Origin: PALSA-612 sp963846915
GTDB lineage: Bacteria > Actinomycetota > Thermoleophilia > Gaiellales > Gaiellaceae
Direction of reading: 5' to 3'
Length of the DNA: 64,000 bases
Assembly (NCBI GenBank): GCA_963846915.1
Contig: CAWJXV010000004.1
Location: 558,001-622,000 of the forward strand
Under the pieces are notes generated by a model, which worked only from the letters and a program-made list of their open reading frames with translations, had not been told where the DNA came from and made no database searches. Below, in pieces: positions 44,578 to 52,613 of this stretch (position 1 is the first letter of the stretch; each line of letters starts with the position of its first letter). Both the position numbers and the translations under genes were made by a program.

Positions 44578-44610
44578 CGGAGGGCCCGGGATCCTCGCCC
44601 GGGCCCTCCG
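44578..44610 (-). terminator. 13-bp hairpin between DUF4331 and TPR genes
   Basis: Perfect stem CGGAGGGCCCGGG / CCCGGGCCCTCCG with a seven-base loop in the 79-base gap. It has no T-run. It may partially terminate or stabilise the upstream message, making the secreted DUF4331 protein more abundant than downstream products. Confidence 0.6.
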
Positions 44611-44623
44611 GTTGCATGGGGCC

Positions 44624-45913
44624 CTAGTTCGTCGCCTTCGTGTTCGCGTATCCCTGCCAGGGGGTGCTGACGTACGGGAAGTGCGACAGGTAGGCAACGT
44701 CGTTGCCGTTGACGCCGTCGCCCAGCGGGATCTTCTTCCCGACGAGGAAGCCGGCGACAGCCTGCTCCTCGATGTCGACGACGTCGTCACCGAGCCGGCG
44801 CCCGTTCGGGAAGCCGGCGTTGTCGCCCGCCAGCACGCCCATGCGGTTCGGGTGCGCGGTCGGCGGGATGGACACGTTGAGCCGGAGCTCGTCCGCGAAG
44901 GTGGTGCCCGTGAAGGTCACCTTCGGGATCCCCGTGCCGAGGACAGCGACGAGGTCGCTGCGCCCGGTCTCCGGGACGCCGAGCTTGTACAGCTTGTTGA
45001 GCACGGCGGCCAGGATCGGGTTGGTGTAGTACTTCTTGAACTGCGCATCGTTGGCCGGCTTGGTGCGGTTCCAGTAGTCCTTCAGACCGGTCGGGATGAC
45101 GACCTCGTTGATCAGCGGGTTGCCGAGGCGGGACACCTGCGTCCAGCCGCGGTGCACGACGCCGTTGACCGTGACGTTCTGGCGGTCGGTCGACGACCAG
45201 ACGCCGATCACGTGCGACGTGGTGTCCACCTGCGCGATCGGGACCTGCAGGGCGATCGTGTGGACGTTGTAGCCGGACAGGAAGTCCTTGCCGCCGCCCA
45301 TGTTGCCCGTGGTCCCGGCCTTGCGGATGGCGACCAGGTCGAAGATGGCGCCGACGTCGGCGAAGAACGGATCGTCACGCTGGCCGGCGAAGATCGAGAC
45401 GCCGCCACGGTGGACGATGGTCTTCTCGGCCGTCTGCTCGTAGTTCTTGACGCCGACGAACCCGTTGAAGCGCGGGCCGATGTTGTCGATCGGCGTCGTG
45501 CCGGTCGCCCAGGCCTTCCCGTTCTTCGTCGCGACCCACGTCTGCTGGGTGTTGCCGAGGAAGTACGGGCCGGTCGGGGTCTTGAACCGGAACGTGTACG
45601 TGATGTCCGGCCGGCCGTCGCCGTTCCGGTCGATGTAGATGTTGTAGCGGGCCGTCTGCGAGAACGTGTAGTAGTTCGGGCCGGCGGCCGGGTCCTCACC
45701 GGGGACCCAGTTGGACACGATGGTGAACGTGCTCGGCTTGTCCGGGCTGCGGAACGCGTACAGGTCCGTGTTGTCCGCGGTCGGATCCTCCGAGATCAGC
45801 GGTGCCTCCCGATGGCTCGACGCCGTGCTCGCGCTCGGGGCGAGACGCCCGACGAACAGCGCAGTGAGACCGGCGGCTGCGGCGACCAGGAGGAACAGCG
45901 CGTACTTCTTCAT
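44624..45913 (-). CDS. Secreted DUF4331-family protein
   Basis: A 429-residue exported protein. It has a signal peptide (MKKYALFLLVAAAAGLTALFVG) and a mature start SSHREAPLISEDPTADNTDLYAFRSPD that is diagnostic of DUF4331. The acidic NIYIDRNGDGRPDITYTFRF resembles a calcium-binding loop. Later segments NEVVIPTGLKDYWN and RRLGDDVVDIEEQAVAG are also typical. The family has no known biochemical role. It is the first gene of a minus-strand run ending with an anti-sigma and sigma pair, and has a good Shine-Dalgarno site (AAAGGAG). Confidence 0.88.
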   Translation of the reverse strand: MKKYALFLLVAAAAGLTALFVGRLAPSASTASSHREAPLISEDPTADNTDLYAFRSPDKPSTFTIVSNWVPGEDPAAGPNYYTFSQTARYNIYIDRNGDGRPDITYTFRFKTPTGPYFLGNTQQTWVATKNGKAWATGTTPIDNIGPRFNGFVGVKNYEQTAEKTIVHRGGVSIFAGQRDDPFFADVGAIFDLVAIRKAGTTGNMGGGKDFLSGYNVHTIALQVPIAQVDTTSHVIGVWSSTDRQNVTVNGVVHRGWTQVSRLGNPLINEVVIPTGLKDYWNRTKPANDAQFKKYYTNPILAAVLNKLYKLGVPETGRSDLVAVLGTGIPKVTFTGTTFADELRLNVSIPPTAHPNRMGVLAGDNAGFPNGRRLGDDVVDIEEQAVAGFLVGKKIPLGDGVNGNDVAYLSHFPYVSTPWQGYANTKATN

Positions 45914-46058
45914 CTCGCGTTTGCTCCTTTCTCGTCGACGGCCGGGTCGCTTGCTTTCCGGGTGGATTCCGTGGCCGTCGTCGCGCCTCATTCGCCGGCC
46001 CCGCTGGACCGGTTCGGACCCTCTAGGCGGACAAGCGCGAAACCCCTACCCTTGGAGT

Positions 46059-46118
46059 GCTGCCCGACCGGGCAGCTAACGGCACGGAGAGGCGGCAGCA
46101 CGCCGCCTCTCCGCTTTT
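46059..46118 (+). ncRNA. Candidate small RNA or leader with intrinsic terminator
   Basis: Hairpin 1 is GCTGCCC-GACC-GGGCAGC (46059-46076). Hairpin 2 is a 12-bp perfect stem CGGAGAGGCGGC / GCCGCCTCTCCG with loop AGCAC (46085-46113), followed by C and TTTT. A T-tract is rare in this GC-rich window. No plus-strand gene ends here, so an independent short transcript is possible. TACCCT just upstream (46047-46052) could be its -10. It matches no RNA family that I recognise. Confidence 0.35.
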
Positions 46119-46119
46119 G

Positions 46120-46290
46120 GACGGGTGAACCCCTGGTTCCCCCGTGAGCCCCCTCCTTCACGGCGGGCCTGGTTCGGCGGATCGGAGCGGAGCCGGCGGA
46201 TCGGAGGGCGGTTCCGACGTTGCTTCTCGTCGGTGAGCCTCTCGCCGGGCCAAGCCCGGCTTCGGCGGAGAACCGTCGCGAGTGGCGGGC
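46120..46290. repeat. Degenerate copy of the dispersed A...B hairpin repeat
   Basis: GGTTCCCCCGTGAGCCCCCT (46135-46154) matches module A. GCCGGGCCAAGCCCGGC with flanking GAG and GGCGGAG near 46250 matches module B. The spacer is longer than in the other copies. Confidence 0.5.
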
Positions 46291-46313
46291 GTTGAGAAGT
46301 AGAGTCTCGGCTA

Positions 46314-46844
46314 ATGGGCCGGTTTCCCTCCGCCGTCAACGAGCAGATCGCGAACGAGTTCGCCGCGTCGCAGCAGTACGTGGCGATCGCCGTCTACTAC
46401 GACGCCGAGACGCTCCCGCAGCTCGCTGCTCACTTCTACCGGCAGGCGGTCGAGGAGCGAAACCACGCGATGATGCTCGTCCAGTACCTCCTCGACGCAG
46501 GCGAGGATGTGGTCATCCCCGGTGTGACCGAGCCGAAGACGTCGTTCAAGAACGCGGCCGAGCCGGTCGAGCTCGCGCTTTCGCAGGAGAAGACGGTCAC
46601 GCAGCAGATCGCGGCGCTCGTCGAGCTCGCGCGCGAGGAGAACGACTTCGTCGGCGAGCAGTTCCTGCACTGGTTCCTGAAGGAGCAGCGCGAGGAGGTC
46701 TCGAGCATGTCGGCGCTCCTCGCGGTCGTGAAGCGGGCGGGCGACTCGCTCCTGCTCGTCGAGGACTTCCTGTCGCGAAACGCGGTCGGCGACCAGGGCG
46801 CCCCCGAAGCGGACGCCCCGGCAGCCGCCGGCGGCGCGCTTTGA
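46314..46844 (+). CDS. Ferritin-like iron-storage protein
   Basis: A 176-residue four-helix protein. FPSAVNEQIANEFAASQQYVAIAVYYD supplies the first ferroxidase Glu; AVEERNHAMMLVQYLLDAGE has the Glu-x-x-His pair; FLHWFLKEQREEVSSMSALLAVVKRAGD is the third and fourth helix block. No heme-binding Met typical of bacterioferritin is evident, so a non-heme ferritin is more likely. The C-terminal Ala/Pro tail is probably flexible. A module A hairpin follows the stop. Confidence 0.9.
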   Translation: MGRFPSAVNEQIANEFAASQQYVAIAVYYDAETLPQLAAHFYRQAVEERNHAMMLVQYLLDAGEDVVIPGVTEPKTSFKNAAEPVELALSQEKTVTQQIAALVELAREENDFVGEQFLHWFLKEQREEVSSMSALLAVVKRAGDSLLLVEDFLSRNAVGDQGAPEADAPAAAGGAL

Positions 46845-46884
46845 CACGGGTGAAACGGCCGGTTTCCCCCGTGAGCCCCCTTCC
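46843..46884 (+). repeat. Dispersed hairpin repeat module A after the ferritin gene
   Basis: The stem CACGGGTGAAAC / GTTTCCCCCGTG with a GGCCG loop is followed by AGCCCCCTTCCC. It begins over the ferritin stop codon and is a probable terminator. Confidence 0.65.
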
Positions 46885-46913
46885 CTGAGCTCTCGGGCCC
46901 GCGTGGGCGGCAG

Positions 46914-47090
46914 ATGTTCGGCGTCATCCTTTGGAGCTGCGACGGGCGGCGGCGCTCGCGGGAGCCGCCCGGGATGCTCAGCCGGGCGTGGTCGTGGTGG
47001 CGGGTAGCGTCGAACGTCCCGGATCCGGGGGAGTTCTCCCAGGCCGGCCGCGAGTGGTTCCAGGAGTTCGCGGCGGCGGTGCCGGGCTAG
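46914..47090 (+). CDS. Possible small protein of unknown function
   Basis: An open frame of 58 codons from ATG 46914 (a shorter start lies at 46974). The C-terminal half looks protein-like (NVPDPGEFSQAGREWFQEFAAAVPG). Its TAG lies in a CTAG shared with the stop of the convergent peptidase gene. There is no Shine-Dalgarno site or -10 at the right distance, so it may be noise. Confidence 0.3.
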   Translation: MFGVILWSCDGRRRSREPPGMLSRAWSWWRVASNVPDPGEFSQAGREWFQEFAAAVPG

Positions 47091-48577
47091 GAGAGCCGCT
47101 CCCGGACGCGCTCGGTGACGGCGGCCATGTCGATCTCGGTGCCGGTGACGTCGGCGAGGAGCTCGTCCGCGGTCGGCGCCTGTCCGAGCGCCCACAGCTC
47201 CCGGAGCAGCGACCCCGACTCGCGGTGCGCGAACCAGTCGTTGCCCGACTGCTCCCGTAGGTGGAACGTGAGCTGGGCGTCGAAGGCCCAGGCGCGGAGG
47301 TACTTGCTCACGTAGAACCCGCCGTCGACGTCAGCGAGCCAGTCGGTCGGGCTCGGCTCGATCTTCAGCGCGCTCCCGAGCAGCTCGACGTAACGCTCCC
47401 TGAGCGGCAGCGGGTCGTCGGCGCGGAAGAGCTCGAGCTCGTAGAGCAGCTTGGCGCAGTAGCGACGCACGCCCCAGAGGAGCATCGCCGCGCCCTCGGC
47501 CGCGAACTCCTGCGGCCGCGGGAAGTCGAGCCGCCGCGTCAGCCAGGCCGGGTTGTCGACGAGGTGTTCGAAGAGGAACGCCCAGCCCTCGGTGACCGCG
47601 TTGTCGCCGAGCCGCTTGCTCTCCATCGGGAGATCGGCTGACGTGTTCGCGAAGTGCTCGGTGTGCCCCGCCTCGTGGAAGAGAGCGCGCCAGTCGTCGG
47701 AGCCGCCCATCGGCTTCATCACGAGGACGACGCGGCCCGGCACCTCGATCGGCGCGCAGAAGGCGCGCGGCGACTTCTTCTCGCGTGCCTCGATGTCCAG
47801 CTCGACGTTCGGCTGCGCGCGCATGTCGATACCGAGTCCCTCGAGCGTTCCCTCGAGCGCCGGCACCATCCGCTCGGACGGGAAGGCCTGGTCCCATTCG
47901 ACGGCGCGGATCAGCCGCGGCGTGTCCCAGCGCTCGGCCTCGTCGAGCGAGACGCCGACGCGCTCTCGGAACAGCCGGTCGATGTGGTCTTCGAACATGC
48001 GCTCGGTGTCGTCGAGCAGCTGCCGGCACTGCTCCGCGAGCTCGTCGAGCCGGAAGCCGAAGCGGCGGTAGAGCTCGACGTAGTTCTCCGAGCCGAGCGT
48101 GGGCACCGCATCGTGCAGGATCGCTGCGGCTTCGAGGTGCAAGGGGTTCAGGTGCTCCCCGCCAAGCTCGCAGCGCGCCTCCTCGAGCGCCCGCCGCTTG
48201 TCGCGGTCGGGCTCGTTCGCGATCGACGGGCGCAGCATGCGGTACGGGATCGTCTGCCCGTCGACGGTGGCCTCGAGCGTCGCCTCCAGCTCGCTTGCCC
48301 TTGCCTCCTGGGTCTTCATGAGGTTTCCGAGGTAGCCGCCGCAGGCGAACTGCCAGAGCTCTTTCGCGCCGCGGTCGTTTTCGGCCGGCCCGGCGAGGCC
48401 CAGAGCCGCGTCGAGCGTCGTCAGGTCCTCGTAGCGCCCGTAGATCGCATCGATGTCGAGGTCGTCCTTGTAGCCCGCGAAGTGGAGGTAGTACTCCTCG
48501 AGCATGTCCGCCTCGAACCGGTCGGCCCGTTCCCGATACTCGGCGAGGTTGATGGCCTGAACGGATGTGTCGGCCAC
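47087..48577 (-). CDS. Zinc metallopeptidase of the M3/M32-like gluzincin type
   Basis: A 496-residue, mostly helical protein with the zinc motif FHEAGHTEHFA (HExxH, about residue 302) and a second Glu about 30 residues later in DNAVTEGWAFLFEHL. This is the gluzincin layout of oligopeptidases M3 and carboxypeptidases M32. There is no signal peptide, so the product is cytosolic. It may cleave short peptides; the exact subfamily is unsure. The GTG at 48577 is supported by TATCCT six bases upstream. Confidence 0.8.
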   Translation of the reverse strand: MADTSVQAINLAEYRERADRFEADMLEEYYLHFAGYKDDLDIDAIYGRYEDLTTLDAALGLAGPAENDRGAKELWQFACGGYLGNLMKTQEARASELEATLEATVDGQTIPYRMLRPSIANEPDRDKRRALEEARCELGGEHLNPLHLEAAAILHDAVPTLGSENYVELYRRFGFRLDELAEQCRQLLDDTERMFEDHIDRLFRERVGVSLDEAERWDTPRLIRAVEWDQAFPSERMVPALEGTLEGLGIDMRAQPNVELDIEAREKKSPRAFCAPIEVPGRVVLVMKPMGGSDDWRALFHEAGHTEHFANTSADLPMESKRLGDNAVTEGWAFLFEHLVDNPAWLTRRLDFPRPQEFAAEGAAMLLWGVRRYCAKLLYELELFRADDPLPLRERYVELLGSALKIEPSPTDWLADVDGGFYVSKYLRAWAFDAQLTFHLREQSGNDWFAHRESGSLLRELWALGQAPTADELLADVTGTEIDMAAVTERVRERLS

Positions 48578-48582
48578 CGGAC

Positions 48583-48590
48583 TAGGATAT
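48583..48590. promoter_or_regulatory. Overlapping divergent -10 elements in an 18-base gap
   Basis: On the plus strand TAGGAT (48583-48588) ends seven bases before the GTG of the YjbQ gene. On the minus strand TATCCT (48589-48584) ends six bases before the GTG of the peptidase gene. The two hexamers overlap, so both genes appear leaderless and only one could be initiated at a time. Confidence 0.55.
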
Positions 48591-48595
48591 CCGGC

Positions 48596-48994
48596 GTGCG
48601 CGAGATCACCCTCAGGACCGAGCGGCGGACGCAGCTCGTCGAGATCACGGACCACGTGCGAGGGGCCCTCGGCGGGGCGAACGGCGCCTCTGCGGCGCTC
48701 GTGTACATCCCGCACACGACCGCCGGTGTGACGATCAACGAGCGCATCGATCCCGATCTCGTCGACGACTTCGAGGACGCGCTCCAGAAAATCGTGGACG
48801 ACGGCTGGACGTGGCGGCACGAGGACCAGGACGGCCCGAACGCCCCCTCGCACGTGCGCGGCTCGCTGATCGGCCCGCAGGTGCTCGTCCCGCTTCGCGA
48901 CGGCGAGCTCGCGCTCGGCACGTACCAGGGCATCTTCTTCTGCGAGTTCGACGGTCCGCGCGACCGCAAGGTCTATCTGGCTACGCTCGCGTAG
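48596..48994 (+). CDS. YjbQ family protein
   Basis: A 132-residue protein of the YjbQ/UPF0047 family. ALVYIPHTTAGVTINE (about residue 38) and GSLIGPQVLVPLRDGELALGTYQGIFFCEFDGPR are diagnostic. Some members show weak thiamine-phosphate synthase activity, but the physiological role is not settled. Its stop is two bases before the next gene. Confidence 0.88.
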   Translation: MREITLRTERRTQLVEITDHVRGALGGANGASAALVYIPHTTAGVTINERIDPDLVDDFEDALQKIVDDGWTWRHEDQDGPNAPSHVRGSLIGPQVLVPLRDGELALGTYQGIFFCEFDGPRDRKVYLATLA

Positions 48995-48996
48995 CC

Positions 48997-50365
48997 GTGG
49001 CCGCTCCCGTCGCGCTCGACCAGGAGCTCGAGCTCCGCATCGACTCGCTCGCCTTCGGCGGGAACGGCGTCGCGCGACTCGACGGCTTCGTGCTCTTCGT
49101 GCGCCGTGGCCTGCCCGGCGACCTCGTCCGGGCGCGCGTCACGAAGGTGAAGCGGAACCACGCAGAGGCCGTCACCGTCGACGTGCTCGAGCCGGGGCCG
49201 GTCCGCGTCGACGCGCCCTGCGCCCACTACCCCGCCTGCGGCGGCTGTCGCTTCCAGGATCTGGCCTACGAGGCGCAGATCGCCGAGAAGGAGAGCCAGG
49301 TCCGCGACGCGCTCCAGCGAATCGGCGGCATCGCCGAACCACCGCTCGAGCCGATCCTCCCGGCCGAGTCGATCTTCCACTACCGCAACAAGCTCGAGTA
49401 CTCGTTCACGCAGGAGGACGACGGGCCGACGCTCGGCCTGCATCGGGCCGGCCGCTGGGACGAGGTGCTGCCGATCGAGCGCTGCTGGCTGACGACCGAC
49501 CTCGGGAACGCCATTCGCAACGCGGTTCGTGACTGGGCCCGAGAGGAGCGGCTCCGCGCCCACGACCAGAAGACGCATGAAGGCTTCCTGCGCCACCTCG
49601 TCGTGCGGGAGGGGCGCAACACCGGCCAGGCGCTCGTCGTGCTGGTCACGGCGCCGGGCGAGCTGCCGGACGAGGAGCACTTCGTCGACGTCCTTCGCCG
49701 CTTCCCGGAGGTGCGCTCGATCCACTGGGCGATCAACGACCGCCCGGCCGAGGTCACGCGCGACCTGCCGACGCGACTCCTGTACGGCGAGGACGCGATC
49801 GAGGAGGAGCTCTGCGGCCTGCGCTTCCGGGTGAGCCCGAACGCGTTCCTGCAGACGAACACGGCGATGGCCGAGCAGCTGTATCGGCTCGTGGGCGAGT
49901 TCGCGCGATCTCCAGGGCGGCGAGACGGTCTACGACCTCTACTGCGGCACCGGCACGATCGGGCTGACCCTGGCCGGAAAAGCGCTGACCGTGTGGGGCG
50001 TCGAGGCGTCCGAGGAGGCGGTCTCCTGCGCGATCGACAATGCGGCGCTGAACGCGATCGGGAACGCCGCCTTCTTCGCCGGCGACGTGGGCCGCTCGCT
50101 CGAGGATCTCCACGCGCGCTCGGGCGACCCCGACGTCGTGGTCGTCGACCCGCCCCGCGCAGGGCTCTCCGGCCGGGCAGTTCGCCAGCTCGGCAAGCTC
50201 GCGCCGGAGCGCATCGTCTACGTCTCGTGCAACCCGACGACGCTCGCCGGCAACGTGAAGGAGCTGACCGGCGAGTGGGGCTATCGCCTCGAGCGCGTCC
50301 GGCCGGTGGACATGTTCCCGCACACGCCGCATGTCGAGGCGGTCGCGTTGCTCACCCGGCCCTAG
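48997..50365 (+). CDS. TRAM-domain RNA (uracil-5-)-methyltransferase, RumA/RlmD-like (one frameshift)
   Basis: It has an N-terminal TRAM OB fold (ELELRIDSLAFGGNGVARLDGFVLFVRRGLPGD, 1-60) and an iron-sulfur-type cysteine cluster (CAHYPACGGCRFQ, with a partner Cys in ERCWLT). The catalytic domain has VYDLYCGTGTIGLTLA, VVVDPPRAGLS and VSCNPTTLAGNV with the nucleophilic Cys. An extra base near 49908 separates SPNAFLQTN from the SAM site. This is the only indel of its kind outside 5.8-19.1 kb that I noticed. The RNA target (tRNA U54 or 23S rRNA) is not decided. Confidence 0.88.
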
Positions 50366-50429
50366 CCGGGACCGTCGGTCGCGGCCCGCTCCACCTCCCA
50401 CTGCATCTGTCAGTCGTGTCGGCACGCGC

Positions 50430-50537
50430 TCACACGTGCGGCGGAGTCCGGGCTTGGCCCGGGCGTAGCTCGTGCCGCTATTCAGGCGCTGCGAAGGGGA
50501 AGGGGGCGCACGGGGGAAACGGCTGTTTCCCGCGTGG
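50430..50537. repeat. Composite hairpin repeat (modules B and A), inverted
   Basis: Read on the minus strand this has the same A-spacer-B order as 22519-22620. Module A: CGGGAAAC / GTTTCCCCCG followed by GTGCGCCCCCTTCCCC. Module B: GAGCTACGCCCGGGC-CAAG-CCCGG. Module A abuts the stop of the convergent membrane-protein gene. Confidence 0.7.
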
Positions 50538-51260
50538 TTAGGCGTTGAGGATGTTCACGGCGCGTGCGGCGACGAGAATCAGCGTGATCGCGCTCGCGCC
50601 TGCCTCGACCATCATCACCATCTTCATCCGCGCCGAGAGCGGCATCACGTCCGTGGGACTGAAGGCGACGCCGTTCGTGAACGAGACGTACAGGTAGTCG
50701 AGGTAGCTCGCCGCCCAGTGCTTCGGGGCGAGCGCAGGGTTTTCCGTCTGCGGCCAGAGGAAGTCGGACTCGTGCGTGAGCCCTTCCTGACGGGCGATCG
50801 GCCCGCCCTTGTCCAGCAACCAGAACGCGAACGACGCGACCACGATCGTCGTCCCTTCGACGCGGGCGGCGATGTGGATCAGGTCGGTGCCGTTGTTCGT
50901 GACCTTGTTGTGGAGCAGGAAGTGGACGAGCAGGCTGATCACCCATAGCTGGGCGATGCCGAAGAACCAGATCATGAAGGTCCCTGCCCTGCGGTAGGCC
51001 GGCCTGGCCGCGAGCGGGCTGACCAGCGGCTCGACTCCTTTCGGCGGCACGACGATCACGATCGAGATGAAGAAGAGCGTCCAGAGCACCGGGGCCGCCC
51101 AGCGCACCGCCGTGAACGTGTTCGAGTGGACGGAGACCAGCTTGGTGGGGAGCGTGGCGTAGGAATAGGCGGCGAGCGCGCACGCGGCGCCCATCGTCGC
51201 GATCGAGCTGTAGGTCTCCGCACGCCGACGGATCCCCACGACGGCGCGCTCCACGGTCAT
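50538..51260 (-). CDS. DUF1345-like integral membrane protein
   Basis: A 240-residue protein with about six hydrophobic helices. The C-terminal block DYLYVSFTNGVAFSPTDVMPLSARMKMVMMVEAGASAITLILVAARAVNIL closely follows the DUF1345 pattern. Function is unknown. TAAGCT (minus strand, 51274-51269) eight bases before the ATG suggests a leaderless transcript. Confidence 0.75.
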   Translation of the reverse strand: MTVERAVVGIRRRAETYSSIATMGAACALAAYSYATLPTKLVSVHSNTFTAVRWAAPVLWTLFFISIVIVVPPKGVEPLVSPLAARPAYRRAGTFMIWFFGIAQLWVISLLVHFLLHNKVTNNGTDLIHIAARVEGTTIVVASFAFWLLDKGGPIARQEGLTHESDFLWPQTENPALAPKHWAASYLDYLYVSFTNGVAFSPTDVMPLSARMKMVMMVEAGASAITLILVAARAVNILNA

Positions 51261-51271
51261 CCCGCGTCAGC

Positions 51272-52009
51272 TTAGGGAGAGGCTCGGCTGCCGCCCGTGA
51301 TCGCCGACCAGCCGCGGCGGAAGGTCGGCCAGAGCAGGTCGATGTTCACGGCCAGGAAGGCGATCGAGAGCCCGGGCAGCGCCGGCAGGCCGCTGATGTC
51401 GGCGCCGACCGCGATCGCGAGCGTGGCGCCGAAGGAGAGCGCGAGCGCGAGCCAGGTCCAGAAGACACGGAGCCCGAAGCGGTCGGCCGCGGCGACGAAG
51501 AGGGCGAAGAACAGCAGGTCGGGCGGACCGAGGCGCGCCGCGTCGTGCTCGCCCGGGATCGGCAGCGCGAACGAGAGCGACGTGAACACCTCCTCGTGGT
51601 GCGCGACGATGTTGGACGTCGGGCCGCGCCAGACCGAGTAGGCGTCGATCCACGGGATCAGAAGCGCCACGAAGACGACGAGGCCGAGCGTCTCGAAGAG
51701 CGAGACGAACCAGAACCCGAGCAGCGTCGCCGCGCCGAGCTTGCAGAAGTCGGCGAGCGCATGGAGGTTCGCCTCCTCGAGCCCCCACGTGACCAGGATG
51801 AGCGCGAGGCCCACGGGCAGCGCGCCGCGCCAGGTCCGCAGCGGCAGCGCCAGGTAGACGAACGAGAAGACCGCCGGGACGAGGACGAACGAGAGCCAGG
51901 CCACGTCCCACCAGGTCGAGGCGTTCCAGAGCGAGCTCGACCAGGCGTAGTACGAGCCCACGAGGACGCCGAGGGCGGCGACCAGCAGGGCGCGGTGACG
52001 CGAACTCAA
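51272..52009 (-). CDS. Polytopic membrane protein of unknown function
   Basis: A 245-residue protein with about eight hydrophobic helices. A TTG start at 52009 overlaps the stop of the upstream gene (TTGA), supporting coupled translation. Notable is a loop with PIPGEHDAARLGPPDLLFFALFVAAADRFGLR, resembling the GDxxxPGxG-like region of intramembrane proteases only loosely. No family can be named with confidence. Confidence 0.65.
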   Translation of the reverse strand: MSSRHRALLVAALGVLVGSYYAWSSSLWNASTWWDVAWLSFVLVPAVFSFVYLALPLRTWRGALPVGLALILVTWGLEEANLHALADFCKLGAATLLGFWFVSLFETLGLVVFVALLIPWIDAYSVWRGPTSNIVAHHEEVFTSLSFALPIPGEHDAARLGPPDLLFFALFVAAADRFGLRVFWTWLALALSFGATLAIAVGADISGLPALPGLSIAFLAVNIDLLWPTFRRGWSAITGGSRASP

Positions 52010-52590
52010 TAGGGTGGGAGCGCGGCCCACCAGTCGCCGAGCGACTTGAAGGCGTTCCAGAACTGCGTCTTCGCAGCCTGCTCGTCGAGCGACGTGTCCA
52101 CGTCGGGCACGTAGAGGGCGTCCACGGTCGGAGTGAAGCGCCGCAGCTCGCCCGGCTTCACCTCGACCGGCGCAGAGAGCGGGAACTCGATCGTGTTCAG
52201 GAACTCGACCGCGTGCTCGCCCATGACGACGACGAGCTTCGGCTGGACGATGTGGAGCTCGCGCGTCAGCCACTCTCGCGCGCGCTCGTCCGGCTCCGCC
52301 CCGGCGAACTTCAGGCAGTTCGTGCCGTAGACGGCCAGCGGGTCGACCCGCAGGCGCTGCAGCGACTTGAGGATCGCCTGGCCGGCCCGGCCGTAGAACG
52401 CGACGCCCTCGAGGAACTCGGACTCCTGCGGCGAGTACTTGAGCAGCATGGCGTCCGCGAGGGGGTGCCCGGACCCGAGCACGAACGCGTGGTCACCCGC
52501 AGCCCGGCCGATCTCGTCTGCGAGATCGTTGATCTCGGAGATCGCCTTCTGCAGATACTTCTCGTAGATCTCGTCGGTCGGCACCGCCAC
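52006..52590 (-). CDS. Uracil-DNA glycosylase-superfamily protein, degenerate motifs
   Basis: A 194-residue protein (start uncertain; GTG 52590 used, GTG 52647 also open). It shows the UDG-fold signatures GVAFYGRAGQAILKSLQ, VYGTNCLKFAGAEPDERA and IVQPKLVVVMGEHAVEFLN. However, the usual catalytic motif A (GEAPG-E/D) reads GSGHPLADAM and the HPS motif near the C-terminus is replaced by VPDVDTSLDE. It may have lost glycosylase activity. It follows the PHP-glycosyltransferase gene closely. Confidence 0.72.
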   Translation of the reverse strand: MAVPTDEIYEKYLQKAISEINDLADEIGRAAGDHAFVLGSGHPLADAMLLKYSPQESEFLEGVAFYGRAGQAILKSLQRLRVDPLAVYGTNCLKFAGAEPDERAREWLTRELHIVQPKLVVVMGEHAVEFLNTIEFPLSAPVEVKPGELRRFTPTVDALYVPDVDTSLDEQAAKTQFWNAFKSLGDWWAALPPY

Positions 52591-52613
52591 GGGGAGCCGG
52601 TCCTTGTTCTCCT

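Larger units (their letters stand above)
45914..46313. other. 400-base intergenic region between DUF4331 and ferritin genes
   Basis: It holds the DUF4331 leader and promoter on the left and two consecutive hairpins at 46059-46118, the second followed by TTTT on the plus strand. A degenerate A...B copy of the dispersed hairpin repeat lies at about 46120-46290. TAGAGT, eight bases before the ferritin ATG, is a candidate -10. No open reading frame of note was seen. Confidence 0.6.
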
